63,324 nucleotides of DNA from Fredinandcohnia humi (GCF_001439915.1 NZ_LMBW01000002.1:243324-306647), one strand, 5' to 3'. Counted from the stretch's first letter, positions 1 to 8,314 are shown. Notes: generated from the sequence alone by a model not told the origin. Translations and numbers: made by a program.

Positions 1-321
1 CAGGGACAGCATCAAGATGAGATTTTTGATACCTTGTTTGCCATGTTTGATTCCAATATAGTCCATTGCCAATTCTTTATGAAACTGGAGCTGGTGATCA
101 AAAGGTCCTCTTAGGCATGAAATCACTACGTCTGGTTTAATTGAACGTATAATTTGCCTCATCTTGTCGATATGTTGAACTTCCAATTGGAACTGCTTAC
201 CATCGGAAAGACTCGTCAATGAAGAAGAATATGTTCCATATAGGTCAAATTCATCTTTAAATTCATCAATTAAAGCTCTTCCTACAAGACCACTTGCCCC
301 AAGAATAAGTACCTTTTCCAT
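1..321 (-). CDS. NAD(P)-binding sugar-nucleotide reductase-like protein (3' end outside window)
   Basis: Only the N-terminal 107 residues are present; the frame is open to the window edge. The start is an ATG at 321 behind a GGGGGAA-type ribosome site. It begins with a Rossmann nucleotide-binding motif (VLILGASGLVGRAL), followed by a conserved PDVVISC strand, as in RmlD/dTDP-4-dehydrorhamnose reductase and NmrA-like members of the extended SDR group. Substrate cannot be named without the C-terminal half. Confidence 0.6.
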   Translation of the reverse strand, partial: MEKVLILGASGLVGRALIDEFKDEFDLYGTYSSSLTSLSDGKQFQLEVQHIDKMRQIIRSIKPDVVISCLRGPFDHQLQFHKELAMDYIGIKHGKQGIKNLILMLSL

Positions 322-521
322 TGTAATTCCCCCTTTAGTTAATCACTTTTTATCATAAACAGACAATAACTAAAAAAAACATAATATCTAAAGTTAATTT
401 ACAAGCACTCAACCGTAAAAATTCTTATCTTACTCTTGTTTTAAACATTCTTATGTTCCTTTTAGTTCTCCTATTTTAAAGTTTATTAGATTAAGTATAA
501 AGATTTCTTTTTCAACTCCAT

Positions 522-592
522 CGTTAGTTCAACAAGAAAAAGCTGCCCTTATGACAGCTTGATCTTGAACTTTTTCACCCTTTAGTTCAATA
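522..592. repeat. Dispersed intergenic repeat, copy 1
   Basis: About 70 bases beginning with a TTAGTTCAACAAGAAAAAG-like string, then a GACAGCT core and a GATCTT-AACT segment. It recurs with scattered substitutions at 2340-2410. Part can fold (AAGCTG ... CAGCTT). It may be a degenerate terminator or small non-autonomous repeat. The rest of 322-628 shows no gene. Confidence 0.45.
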
Positions 593-628
593 AAAATTTT
601 ATTCTACTCAATTCATACAATAAACTTT

Positions 629-847
629 TTATGTTGACTCTATTACAACTTCCCCTTCTTGTGAAGGTACTTCAAATCCGTTTAGGTAAGAAATTAACGT
701 ATTTTCGGTGATTGGAAAGGCTGCATTTGCATCAAATTTTTTACTCCTATGCTAACCGAACTCACCTTCAGCTATTTCCGACCTCATATGTTTCTACTCC
801 CCCTATTACTCCATTAACGCTATACATTGAATCCCCAGCAATTAGCG
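629..847 (-). pseudogene. Decayed C-terminal gene remnant
   Basis: On the minus strand a protein-like string (GDSMYSVNGVIGGVETYEV) runs from about 843 and then meets a stop. After a one-base shift the neighbouring frame reads EGEFG, an in-frame stop, then DANAAFPITENTLISYLNGF and EVPSQEGEVVIEST before a stop at 629-631. Composition looks like true coding sequence broken by a frameshift and a nonsense change. The family is not recognised. It lies just downstream of the G+C-rich ORF at 849-1436. Confidence 0.35.
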
Positions 848-848
848 T

Positions 849-1436
849 TCAGTATGCAGGTAAGAGTCCGAGGGTAATCAGTAGCATCGGGACCAATATA
901 AAGATCAAACCAAGCACCACAGGTGCGCCGACCACCCCGAGAACGACGTAGCCTCTTCGTGTGCTATGACGCCGCGAGTAGGATACGGCCAGGAAGCCAT
1001 AGCCAACCGCGGCCAACAAGAACATAAATACGTAGCCGACGCCTTTCAGATTGATTTGGTCGGCAGTGCCCGCAAATCCGAAAATCATGCCCAGCGCCTG
1101 CGTCACGCTGCCCAGGGCATATAAGCCGAGCGTGGCGAAAGTACCCCACAACAACACGGTCATGAGAGCCGGTAGGTGAAGTTTCGGGATGTTCGCAACC
1201 GACAATAACGCCACAACCGCGCCCAATGCCTTAAAGCCAACGACAAGCCAGTTCATCACCGTGATGCCGGCCGTGTACTCGGCAAGTGGACCCCCTGCGA
1301 AATAGTCTGTGACCTCGAAAACGATATTGACCACCGCAAACGCAATGCACCACAGAGCCATCAGGACCCCGATCACAGTAACACCTGGCCGCGGGGATGT
1401 CCGTGACACCTGACTTGTTATTAAATGCGCTTTCAT
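849..1436 (-). CDS. G+C-rich polytopic membrane protein, unknown function
   Basis: A 195-residue ORF with about five hydrophobic segments (roughly residues 18-41, 55-82, 88-120, 128-148 and 163-192) and short basic loops (SRRHSTRR), so an integral membrane protein. An AAAGGAG-type site precedes the ATG. A 60-base sample at 961-1020 is 62% G+C, while both flanks are strongly AT-rich, and codon use (GCC, GGC, GTG) is unlike every neighbour. This suggests acquisition from a high-GC donor. No family recognised. Confidence 0.6.
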   Translation of the reverse strand: MKAHLITSQVSRTSPRPGVTVIGVLMALWCIAFAVVNIVFEVTDYFAGGPLAEYTAGITVMNWLVVGFKALGAVVALLSVANIPKLHLPALMTVLLWGTFATLGLYALGSVTQALGMIFGFAGTADQINLKGVGYVFMFLLAAVGYGFLAVSYSRRHSTRRGYVVLGVVGAPVVLGLIFILVPMLLITLGLLPAY

Positions 1437-1512
1437 TATAAATATTCCAACTCCTTTGATTATCTTACCTTTGATGATACATGAGAAGTGTTTTAAAATA
1501 ACGGTTCCGGAG

Positions 1513-1552
1513 TTCTATTTATATCTACTTCTGAAGTCCTATTTATATCTAC
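1513..1552. promoter_or_regulatory. Two 16-bp direct repeats upstream of the G+C-rich gene
   Basis: Two near-identical 16-mers, TTCTATTTATATCTAC (1513-1528) and TCCTATTTATATCTAC (1537-1552), repeat with a 24-bp period 75-120 bp upstream of the ATG at 1436. The arrangement suits a regulator bound twice, but no partner is identified. Confidence 0.3.
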
Positions 1553-1735
1553 GTCTTAAAAATTTTTTTGTCAATATTCCAGTTAATCTCCTCAGCATAG
1601 CTCACACCTCTTCTTCAATTAACCTGTTCCGTTAGTTGAAGAAGAGGGCGTTTCCCTTTATTAAAGTATTTCACCCGATTGTTGAAGATCACTATAGCTT
1701 CTATTAATTGTTCTAGTTTAGTAAGTAGGTAAAAC

Positions 1736-2239
1736 TTATAAATTAATAACTTTTTGTTCCAGTTCACACTTCTGACGTAAGTGATGGCGAAAATGCATAC
1801 CGACAAGATCGAACCACTCCCTCGCGTTCATCCAGCCAAAACCTTCATGTTTAACTTTGTAATTGGGATTTATAGCATCTACTCTAGATTCCCATTGCCT
1901 CAACCTCTGCATTACCTGATCTAACCTACTCATAAGGTCTTCTTTACTATCCGAATTGCTTGGTGGAGTATTTAGTTCGTCCGGTAACTTGATTTTAATT
2001 GGTGGGAACCCTCCAATTTTATATAGATGCTCACCAAAATCCGTTTTTCCAAGCTTTTGCTCTTCCTTTGATTTCGCACAAACATCCACATTGTCAAGGT
2101 ACTCAATGGCAACTAGAATCACATGGTCGTACATTTGACCAATGGACCAAACTCCTTTAGCCGATATATATCTTAGTTGCTCAAGTGAATAGTTTTGCAG
2201 ATCGCTTTTAAATGTTTCAATCAGTTTTAAAGCATTCAT
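1736..2239 (-). CDS. DinB family protein
   Basis: A 167-residue four-helix-bundle protein of the DinB/YfiT superfamily, usually metal-binding and thiol-dependent transferase-like. Visible hallmarks are WSIGQMYDHVI near residue 31, carrying the first metal-ligand histidine, and HFRHHLRQK near the C-terminus, carrying the second histidine pair. Length is normal. The ATG at 2239 follows AGGAGTGATTTA. It appears monocistronic. The reaction is unknown; many members respond to DNA damage or detoxify with bacillithiol. Confidence 0.75.
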   Translation of the reverse strand: MNALKLIETFKSDLQNYSLEQLRYISAKGVWSIGQMYDHVILVAIEYLDNVDVCAKSKEEQKLGKTDFGEHLYKIGGFPPIKIKLPDELNTPPSNSDSKEDLMSRLDQVMQRLRQWESRVDAINPNYKVKHEGFGWMNAREWFDLVGMHFRHHLRQKCELEQKVINL

Positions 2240-2339
2240 TAAATCACTCCTCTACCATTGTCCTACATCTTAATGTTCTTGATTATAAAACAATATTTTC
2301 ACTCTATAATTTGTTTCATCTTTAATCACTAAACTCTTT

Positions 2340-2410
2340 CCTTAGTACAACAAGAAAAAGATGCTTCGTGACAGCTCTGATCTTTAACTCTTGCTACCCT
2401 TTACGTCAAG
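2340..2410. repeat. Dispersed intergenic repeat, copy 2
   Basis: Second copy of the element at 522-592: TTAGTACAACAAGAAAAAG, then GTGACAGCTCTGATCTTTAA and CCCTTTACGTC. It sits just downstream of the GNAT gene at 2406-2867, so it may act as that gene's 3' element. Confidence 0.45.
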
Positions 2411-2867
2411 AAGGAATGTATTCCATGGGTTCTGTACAATGAACGTACCCATTTTTCTTGTAATAATTAATAGCTTCATCGCTCGGCCATACAATTACAA
2501 ATTCATATTTATTCTCTTTAATCCATTTGTTTATTGAACTTAATACTTTACTTCCAACGCCTCCATTTCTATATTCTGGAATGGTGTACACGTTGGTCAT
2601 ATATACAAATGGGTGAGTAATCCTTCCAGGTCTTGGCACTTTTTGTATTAATTCTATGTAGATATGTGAAGCAATTTTCCCTTTATCCTCCGCAACCCAA
2701 ATAAACCACTGATTACTATTGAGTGCATTCTCCAAAAATGTTTGACACTCTTTAATAAACTCTTCATAGGATTCGTCTTTTTTGCTCTCATCAAATTCAA
2801 TGGTATTATCCCATCTCATTTTTATTAACTGATTAATGTCTTTTTCTTCAGCAAGTCTAATATTCAA
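2406..2867 (-). CDS. GNAT family N-acetyltransferase
   Basis: A 153-residue single-domain GNAT protein. The N-terminal MNIRLAEEKDINQLIKMRW is the usual first strand and helix; the acetyl-CoA pyrophosphate loop is seen in YTIPEYRNGGVGSKVL (RxxGxGS, residues about 94-109); the C-terminal YYKKNGYVHC matches the final strand. The acceptor is unknown. It stands alone between repeats. Confidence 0.8.
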   Translation of the reverse strand: MNIRLAEEKDINQLIKMRWDNTIEFDESKKDESYEEFIKECQTFLENALNSNQWFIWVAEDKGKIASHIYIELIQKVPRPGRITHPFVYMTNVYTIPEYRNGGVGSKVLSSINKWIKENKYEFVIVWPSDEAINYYKKNGYVHCTEPMEYIPS

Positions 2868-3090
2868 TTAATTTCACCTCGTATATAATTATTTCTTGTT
2901 CAACAATTCCGCTTCGCATATTCGATAGGAATTAAACGAAAATGGTGGCTAATCCTACTTAGATCAACGCGCCTATCCTAGTGTTAAACTACAATTCTTC
3001 ACAATCTCGATTTGTATTAAAGAAGATTTAAGACTTTTTGCGAATCCGATACTTTTTTCTACATAACCTAAACAAGGGGTGAGTGACATT

Positions 3091-3609
3091 TTGGAACAAA
3101 GAAATAGGCCAGAAGTAAGGATTGAACCTTGGGGTGAAGGCGATCTTAATTTGCTTCATCTTCTAAATGCTCCTGAGATGACAGTACACATTGGAGGTCC
3201 TGAGACAGAGGAAAAAGTCCTAGCTCGTCATAATCGGTACTGTGAGATCTCGGAAAAGAGAACTGGACGTATGTTTAAGGTTCTCTATCTCCCACATCTT
3301 GAAACCGTTGGAAGTGTCGGCTATTGGGATACGATTTGGCAAGGAGAACCTGTTTATGAGATAGGTTGGAGTGTTTTAGCTGCATATCAAGGCAAAGGGA
3401 TAGCGACGAATGCAACAGCCAAAGCCATTGCTAAAATTAATTCTGAAAAGAAGCATAATTTCATTCATGCTTTCCCAAAAATCAACAACCCCGCTTCTAA
3501 TGCAATTTGTCGCAAGCTCGGTTTCTCGCTCATTGGTGAATGCGATTTTGAATATCCCATTGGTAGTTTCATACGATGTAATGACTGGGTATTAGCAGTT
3601 GGTGAATAG
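3091..3609 (+). CDS. RimJ/RimL-type GNAT acetyltransferase
   Basis: A GNAT protein of the Acetyltransf_3 group. The acetyl-CoA loop is AAYQGKGIATNATAKAI; the NNPASNAICRKLGF block is the typical C-terminal signature. The ORF can open with GTG at 3079, but the ribosome site AAGGGGTGA overlaps that codon, so TTG at 3091 is the better start (172 residues). Substrate unknown. A strong hairpin terminator follows at 3641. Confidence 0.8.
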   Translation: MEQRNRPEVRIEPWGEGDLNLLHLLNAPEMTVHIGGPETEEKVLARHNRYCEISEKRTGRMFKVLYLPHLETVGSVGYWDTIWQGEPVYEIGWSVLAAYQGKGIATNATAKAIAKINSEKKHNFIHAFPKINNPASNAICRKLGFSLIGECDFEYPIGSFIRCNDWVLAVGE

Positions 3610-3640
3610 TGAATACTACCATAATAGAAAAATTACCTTC

Positions 3641-3674
3641 AAAGTCCAAAAGGAATATATTCCTTTTGGACTTT
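3641..3674. terminator. Bidirectional terminator
   Basis: A perfect 15-bp stem (AAAGTCCAAAAGGAA) around a TATA loop, with T-runs on both sides, between the convergent GNAT gene (+) and SDR gene (-). Confidence 0.85.
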
Positions 3675-3880
3675 TCCTAAACAATATCTCAAAGATTAGA
3701 ACCCTACTAATTCGTCATTTTAATTCTGTAAAAGTTGGGTCATAAAACACAGGAAAACTAAAAGAGAATCTGTTCCAATCAAGTCATATAGTTCCTTTGC
3801 AACTGTTTTCGCTACCTATTAATAAAATTCCTTCCTTTTCACAATCCTGTTTACGTTAGTTCAAGTAGGAAGTGAAATTT

Positions 3881-4699
3881 TTAAACTATACGAGCTTTTC
3901 TACTAACTTTACAAACTAGTCTCATCAATGCACTGTGTGCAGGGGGAAATATCGTAAAGATAACATTCATTGTTCTACGCATTGGCATTGGACAAATTAC
4001 AGGTTTATTTTTATGGATACCGTCTAAGGCAATTTTAGCAAGTTGTTGTGGAGACATCATCTTTTGTTTTTTCAATTGTTTTGTAATAATAGACTTATTG
4101 ATATTAATTGCTTTCGCCTCATCAAAAATAGGTGTATCAACAAAAGTTGGACAAAGCGCGCTTACTTTTATGCCAAATTGCTCTGCTTCATAATGAAGGG
4201 ATGTCGTTAGACCTACAACTGCATGTTTTGTTGTGGAGTAGGCAGAAGATATTGGAGAAGGTCCAAGGCCTGCAGCTGACGCTGTGTTAACTATATGTCC
4301 GAAGCCTTGTTCCTTCATGATTTTATACCCAATTTGGGTTCCATTAATGACTCCCCATAAATTAATGTCCACAATTTCTTTCCAGTCTTCTATCGACATA
4401 TCAAATAATTCGCCGTACATGGCAATACCTGCATTGTTAAAAAGGTAATCTAAACGATTAAATTCTTGGTAGACTTCATTAATCACACGTTCAACACTTT
4501 TGAATTCGGTTACATTTAAGTGAACAAACCTAGAATTTATGGCTTCTTTATTAAGCTCTGCTTCAAAATTCTTCCCATCTCGTTCATTAATATCTGAAAT
4601 AATAACAAATACATTTTTAGAAACTAATTCATTACAAATTGCCTTACCTATACCTGATGCACCACCCGTTACAATAGCAACTTTCCTATACCCTGCCAT
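3881..4699 (-). CDS. Short-chain dehydrogenase/reductase
   Basis: A 272-residue classical SDR. Visible are the cofactor motif TGGASGIG (about residues 11-18), an acidic residue after the second strand (SDIN, favouring NAD(H)), NNAG near 90, the catalytic Ser in NTASAAG and the YSTTK catalytic Tyr/Lys. The C-terminal tail is basic and hydrophobic and may touch the membrane. It is the last gene of the TetR-SGNH-SDR operon, 30 bp after the SGNH gene, so it is probably under TetR control. Substrate unknown; lipid or alcohol oxidation is plausible beside an esterase. Confidence 0.85.
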   Translation of the reverse strand: MAGYRKVAIVTGGASGIGKAICNELVSKNVFVIISDINERDGKNFEAELNKEAINSRFVHLNVTEFKSVERVINEVYQEFNRLDYLFNNAGIAMYGELFDMSIEDWKEIVDINLWGVINGTQIGYKIMKEQGFGHIVNTASAAGLGPSPISSAYSTTKHAVVGLTTSLHYEAEQFGIKVSALCPTFVDTPIFDEAKAININKSIITKQLKKQKMMSPQQLAKIALDGIHKNKPVICPMPMRRTMNVIFTIFPPAHSALMRLVCKVSRKARIV

Positions 4700-4729
4700 T
4701 ACTACTTCCCCCTATTTAAAAAGTATTTT

Positions 4730-5428
4730 CTACTGAATGGACTTATGGTCGTTGAATAAAAGTCGATCTATCATAGTTGAATATTCGTCTGCAACAAGTG
4801 CTGCACCTGTACTATTTAAATGAATGCCATCTAACGTTAAGTGAAGTCCTCGTTTTTTTGATAACCGGTCGATGCTAGTTGGATTTTTATAAAAGAGGAT
4901 ATCCTGCATCACTCTCATAACCTTAATACTGACGTAATCTGAACTAGTGGCTTTAGAAAGATGTTTCTCAAACACGGAATGCATATCTAGAAAACTTACA
5001 TTTAAATGATTTCTAGAGAGGGATTGGATGATGGAAGATAACTTTTTTATTTCTTTATTCGATTCATTTTGTAAAGTTTCACCCACTAATGCTGGTGAAA
5101 CTTTAACCACCTGTTTAGATGACGCAATAACCATTTCCAATACTTTGTTGTAATACTCACTAAATTCCTCGGGGTCTTTTGCAACAGGCTGTGCTTGGAC
5201 TCTCAACAATTTTGAATAAACATCATTGACTCCAATCCATAGGAAAATAAGATCATAATTTGTTTCTAATTTTACTTTTGTTAAGCGGGTATGCAAACTT
5301 TTAACTGACTCTCCTGGTTTGCCAAGATTATCAAATGAAATATCTGGATAGTCTTCTTTTAGAATGTTAACAAAAGACACTCCAGGACGACCTTCTGTTA
5401 AACTGTCACCTAGTAGTCCGATTTTCAT
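4730..5428 (-). CDS. SGNH/GDSL-type esterase
   Basis: A 232-residue hydrolase. The catalytic Ser lies in the GDSLTEGRPG block at residues 7-16, the Gly and Asn blocks are LGKPGESV and WIGVNDVYSK, and the Asp-His pair is DGIHLNSTG near the C-terminus. No signal peptide, so cytoplasmic. It overlaps the TetR gene by an ATGA, indicating translational coupling. Likely hydrolyses an ester whose product the downstream SDR oxidises (inference). Confidence 0.85.
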   Translation of the reverse strand: MKIGLLGDSLTEGRPGVSFVNILKEDYPDISFDNLGKPGESVKSLHTRLTKVKLETNYDLIFLWIGVNDVYSKLLRVQAQPVAKDPEEFSEYYNKVLEMVIASSKQVVKVSPALVGETLQNESNKEIKKLSSIIQSLSRNHLNVSFLDMHSVFEKHLSKATSSDYVSIKVMRVMQDILFYKNPTSIDRLSKKRGLHLTLDGIHLNSTGAALVADEYSTMIDRLLFNDHKSIQ

Positions 5429-6024
5429 TGTAATTCCTCCTTTTTAATTGACCTTATAAAAATCATAATTGCTTGTTTGAAAAGAGGTTCAAGCGAACTC
5501 AATTCTTGAGTATTCGTTAGTTGGCATAAGCCACCAAGCCACGTTCCTAGTAATACAGTCCATTCTTCTGGATTTCCAGCAATAAACTCCCCCTTTTCTA
5601 TACCCTCTTGAAAGATTGAGCGATAAGAACTCATCGGAACAACGGCTAATTCATATAATTCTTTTACAGATTCTGGACTTGAGTTTGGATTTGAAGCTAA
5701 CTCCTGTCCTGATTTTAATAGAGGTGTTTGGTAATTATAGAGTACATGCATTGCAATGCCATACAATTTCTCTGTTGCGGTTAAGTAAGTAGATTCAATT
5801 TTCACCCACTTGTCGTACCAATCTCGCATCGTTTTTTGTGCCAAAAGGACAAAAAGCCGCTCTTTGTTCTGGAAATGATAATAAATGTGCCCCTTGCTAA
5901 AACCAGAAGCTTTTGAAATATCACCTACTGATGTTTGATTATACCCTTTTTGAGAAAACAACATTGAGGCATGTTCCATGATTTCATTTTTTGCATTCTC
6001 ACTGTCATAACGCCTTTTGTTCAA
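5425..6024 (-). CDS. TetR/AcrR family repressor
   Basis: A 199-residue regulator with an N-terminal TetR helix-turn-helix (TSVGDISKASGFSKGHIYYHF, about residues 31-51) and an all-helical ligand domain. The start is a TTG at 6024 behind AGGAAGGAG. It is the first gene of the operon and a TetR-type operator (6045-6062) lies just upstream, so autoregulation is likely. The GHIYYHFQNKERLF region resembles fatty-acid or drug responsive members. Confidence 0.85.
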   Translation of the reverse strand: MNKRRYDSENAKNEIMEHASMLFSQKGYNQTSVGDISKASGFSKGHIYYHFQNKERLFVLLAQKTMRDWYDKWVKIESTYLTATEKLYGIAMHVLYNYQTPLLKSGQELASNPNSSPESVKELYELAVVPMSSYRSIFQEGIEKGEFIAGNPEEWTVLLGTWLGGLCQLTNTQELSSLEPLFKQAIMIFIRSIKKEELQ

Positions 6025-6044
6025 CGAAATGCTCCTTCCTCTAA

Positions 6045-6062
6045 ATTGAACGTTCGTTCTAA
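6045..6062. promoter_or_regulatory. TetR-family operator
   Basis: TTGAACGTTCGTTCTAA contains the interleaved GAACGTTCGTTC repeat typical of QacR/FadR-like TetR operators, 21-38 bp upstream of the TTG start of the TetR gene. Confidence 0.65.
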
Positions 6063-6293
6063 TTTAATTATACATTAATTCCTAAAATTTTCATTATCTC
6101 GATTTAAATTTCACACTTTTGTCACTATTCTCATAATAACGCAAACCAAATCTTCCAATACAGGTTTTGCTAGCTTGTACCAAAAAGGTGCACTGATGTT
6201 TATACTGGAGAATTGCGAGTCAACTGTAGGTTGAGACTTTCCCCAAAATTCATTAATATAGATCCCTCTATAACAAAAAAAATCCATGACAAT

Positions 6294-6323
6294 ACCCCAA
6301 AGGTTAAATTTAACTTTTGGGGT
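6294..6323 (-). terminator. Hairpin terminator after the flavin reductase gene
   Basis: ACCCCAAAGGTTAAA pairs with TTTAACTTTTGGGGT (one mismatch), forming a 30-base near-palindrome 37 bp past the stop of the gene at 6360-7067. Nothing else is seen between 6063 and 6360. Confidence 0.55.
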
Positions 6324-6359
6324 AAAATCTATTTTGTCTTATTTAGAAGGGGTAAGCCG

Positions 6360-7067
6360 TTAATACCCGAAAAACGCATCCTTTTTGATATTCTTTTTGG
6401 CAACATTTTGATTTTGTAGATAAGTAGAAAGCGAATCTACCAATGACTTTGGTCCTGCAAGATAGTAATTACCATTGTTCTTATTTGATGCGGTAAACGT
6501 ATCTATCTCCTTATGAAGATCTTCCCTTGAATCGAGGTACGTTACACGTATCGATATGTCGTTCGCAATCGCATCAAGTTCATCTTTAAAGATAAATGAC
6601 TTTTGGCTATCCATATAGAGAAGATGTATTTGTTTCCCGGCTCCACTGCCTTCTGCCTCTATTTGTTTTAAAATTGACCGAAATGGAGTAATGCCGATTC
6701 CGCCTGCAATCATAAGTGTAGGATGATTATCTTTTAAATAAAAGTTCCCTACTGGTCCGCTCATTTTAATGTACATACCCTGCTTTAATTCCAACATGGC
6801 TTTTTTAAAATCACTTGGGTTATCACCAATACGCATCGTTAGCCGAATAACATTTTCTGCAGATGCAGACGCCACGGTGAATGGTCGTATAGCATTTTTT
6901 ATTTTCTTATGAGTAATTGTAAACAAACCATGTTGCCCTGCTTGCCAGGTTAGATCCTGCTCTTTTTCAAATAAAAAGCTATAGACGTCTTCTGATTCTT
7001 TGTTGCTTTCAATAAAAACTAAATCCCTCTTATTAAATACTGCTATAGCATCTTTAAAAAATCCCAT
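6360..7067 (-). CDS. FAD-dependent ferredoxin-reductase-like oxidoreductase
   Basis: A 235-residue FNR-superfamily protein. The FAD-binding RPFTVAS motif (about residues 61-67) is followed by the nicotinamide-binding MIAGGIGITPFRSIL and a C-terminal YYLAGPKSLVDSL segment. No iron-sulfur cysteines and no fused haem domain, so it needs a separate electron partner. It has its own ribosome site (AAAGGAGTAAG). Function beyond NAD(P)H-flavin electron transfer is not determinable. Confidence 0.8.
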   Translation of the reverse strand: MGFFKDAIAVFNKRDLVFIESNKESEDVYSFLFEKEQDLTWQAGQHGLFTITHKKIKNAIRPFTVASASAENVIRLTMRIGDNPSDFKKAMLELKQGMYIKMSGPVGNFYLKDNHPTLMIAGGIGITPFRSILKQIEAEGSGAGKQIHLLYMDSQKSFIFKDELDAIANDISIRVTYLDSREDLHKEIDTFTASNKNNGNYYLAGPKSLVDSLSTYLQNQNVAKKNIKKDAFFGY

Positions 7068-7090
7068 TTTCTTACTCCTTTAAATCTTAG

Positions 7091-7116
7091 AAGCCCTTCA
7101 AACATTCAAAGGGCTT
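7091..7116 (-). terminator. Terminator-like hairpin after the DUF1801 gene
   Basis: AAGCCCTT and AAGGGCTT pair around a 10-base loop, 11 bp past the stop of the DUF1801 gene; the T-run is weak. Confidence 0.5.
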
Positions 7117-7126
7117 TCCTATTTTT

Positions 7127-7498
7127 CTATTTCCGCCAAAAAGTAGAACAGTCAGCCTTGTCCGAAATATTAAAATCAATCATTTTCTCAAGCAGCGAGT
7201 AGTCAACCGGACTTTTCCAAGGGATACGGATCATCCCTTTTGTGTAGTCGTAACCTGCTTTCACAATCTCATCCTCTAGATAGGAAATCGTAAAATTTTC
7301 AGGGGCGACAGCTAAATGCTTTTTACTTACGCTAAAGCCAATAATATACGTGCCATGATCCGTAAACATTGGTTGATTCCATTTGATTTCTGTTTTTAAA
7401 TTCGGATATTTGTTTTTAATCCAAGTAAACACTTCTCCTACTCTTTCTAGGTGAGTTGGATCATCAATCCCCGCTAAAAATTCAGCAAAAGCTTCCAT
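7127..7498 (-). CDS. DUF1801 (YdhG/Fra-like) protein
   Basis: A 123-residue YdhG-fold protein. Key blocks are TEIKWNQPMFTDHGTYIIGFSVSKKHLAVAP and the C-terminal MIRIPWKSPVDYSLLEKMI. B. subtilis Fra (YdhG) of this family binds iron for Fe-S and haem synthesis, but many paralogues are uncharacterised. Third gene of the ArsR-SRPBCC operon, ending in a hairpin at 7091. Confidence 0.7.
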   Translation of the reverse strand: MEAFAEFLAGIDDPTHLERVGEVFTWIKNKYPNLKTEIKWNQPMFTDHGTYIIGFSVSKKHLAVAPENFTISYLEDEIVKAGYDYTKGMIRIPWKSPVDYSLLEKMIDFNISDKADCSTFWRK

Positions 7499-7531
7499 TC
7501 TGTCCCCTCCTAAACCAGATTAAATTTGTCC

Positions 7532-7921
7532 TTACATTTCACCCAATACTTTTTTAAGTTCATCAACCATGCCGCCCCAACCATATTTCGCACCGTTATA
7601 TGCTTGGTCTTCTTTTTCAAATCCAGTTTGTTCAAGATGCAAGTGGGTTGTTCCATCTTCTTCCTTTAATGTCCATGTGACGATCGTATCAATCGGGCCA
7701 CCCACCCATGTGTAAGATAACTTGTTCGGCTCGTCTACTACTAATACTTCACAATCTACAATTAAATTCCACTGAGGATTTTGGAATTGACATCTATGTC
7801 CTACAACTGGTTTAAAGTCATTTTCCATGATCCATTTTGCAAGTGTGTCGGAATCTGTTAATGAATCCCACACCTTATTAATTGAACTTTTAAACTGAAA
7901 ATCTAATGAAACTTCTGCCAT
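7532..7921 (-). CDS. SRPBCC/AHSA1-domain protein
   Basis: A 129-residue START-like helix-grip protein with the Aha1-type ends: an N-terminal FQFKSSINKVWDSLTDSDTLAKW helix and a C-terminal GWGGMVDELKKVLGE helix. Such genes commonly follow an ArsR regulator, as here (3-bp gap). It probably binds a small hydrophobic ligand; the ligand is unknown. Confidence 0.8.
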   Translation of the reverse strand: MAEVSLDFQFKSSINKVWDSLTDSDTLAKWIMENDFKPVVGHRCQFQNPQWNLIVDCEVLVVDEPNKLSYTWVGGPIDTIVTWTLKEEDGTTHLHLEQTGFEKEDQAYNGAKYGWGGMVDELKKVLGEM

Positions 7922-7924
7922 TTT

Positions 7925-8248
7925 TTATTCCTCCTCTAATAACTTTTTCAAATTTGTCACATTATTGGTCCAAAATTTCTCGTAAAAGGATACCCAATCT
8001 TTAATTTCTCTTAATGGAGTTGCATTTATTCGGTACCTTGTTTCCCTGCCCACTTTTCGGTCAATAACTAATCCGGCTTCTTTAAGAATAGCCAAATGTT
8101 TCGAAACTGCGGTGCGACCCATTTGGAATTGAGCAGTTAATTTGTAAAGGGGTAGCTCCCCCTTCTCTGCCAGCAAACGCAGCAATGTACGTCTTGTGGG
8201 GTCAGCGATGGCTGCATACACATCACGCTCTTGTTCGTTCTCTTTCAA
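7925..8248 (-). CDS. ArsR-family winged-helix repressor
   Basis: A 107-residue regulator: DPTRRTLLRLLAEKG opening helix, recognition region MGRTAVSKHLAILKEAGLV, wing GRETRYRIN, and a C-terminal FYEKFWTNNVTNLKKLL helix typical of ArsR proteins paired with SRPBCC genes. There is no metal-binding ELCVCDL motif, so a non-metal signal is likely. Two operator-like sites overlap its promoter (8271-8314). Confidence 0.85.
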   Translation of the reverse strand: MKENEQERDVYAAIADPTRRTLLRLLAEKGELPLYKLTAQFQMGRTAVSKHLAILKEAGLVIDRKVGRETRYRINATPLREIKDWVSFYEKFWTNNVTNLKKLLEEE

Positions 8249-8270
8249 AAGCCTCCTCCCCCTTACAGAT

Positions 8271-8314
8271 AGGACACTAATTGGTGTCCTAATTATATGA
8301 CACTGTTTGGTATC
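8271..8314. promoter_or_regulatory. Paired ArsR operators
   Basis: AGGACACTAATTGGTGTCCT (8271-8290) is a 20-bp palindrome with 7-bp perfect arms. A second, weaker copy, ATGACACTGTTTGGTATCT, follows at 8297-8314. Both lie 23-66 bp upstream of the ArsR start, consistent with autorepression by two dimers. Confidence 0.7.

Noticed and set aside
1615-1806. 63-residue ORF (-)
   Set aside because: It overlaps the 3' end of the DinB gene in another frame, lacks a ribosome site and has no coding pattern.
6213-6419. 68-residue ORF (+)
   Set aside because: It crosses the terminator hairpin at 6294 and the end of the flavin reductase gene; no start signal.
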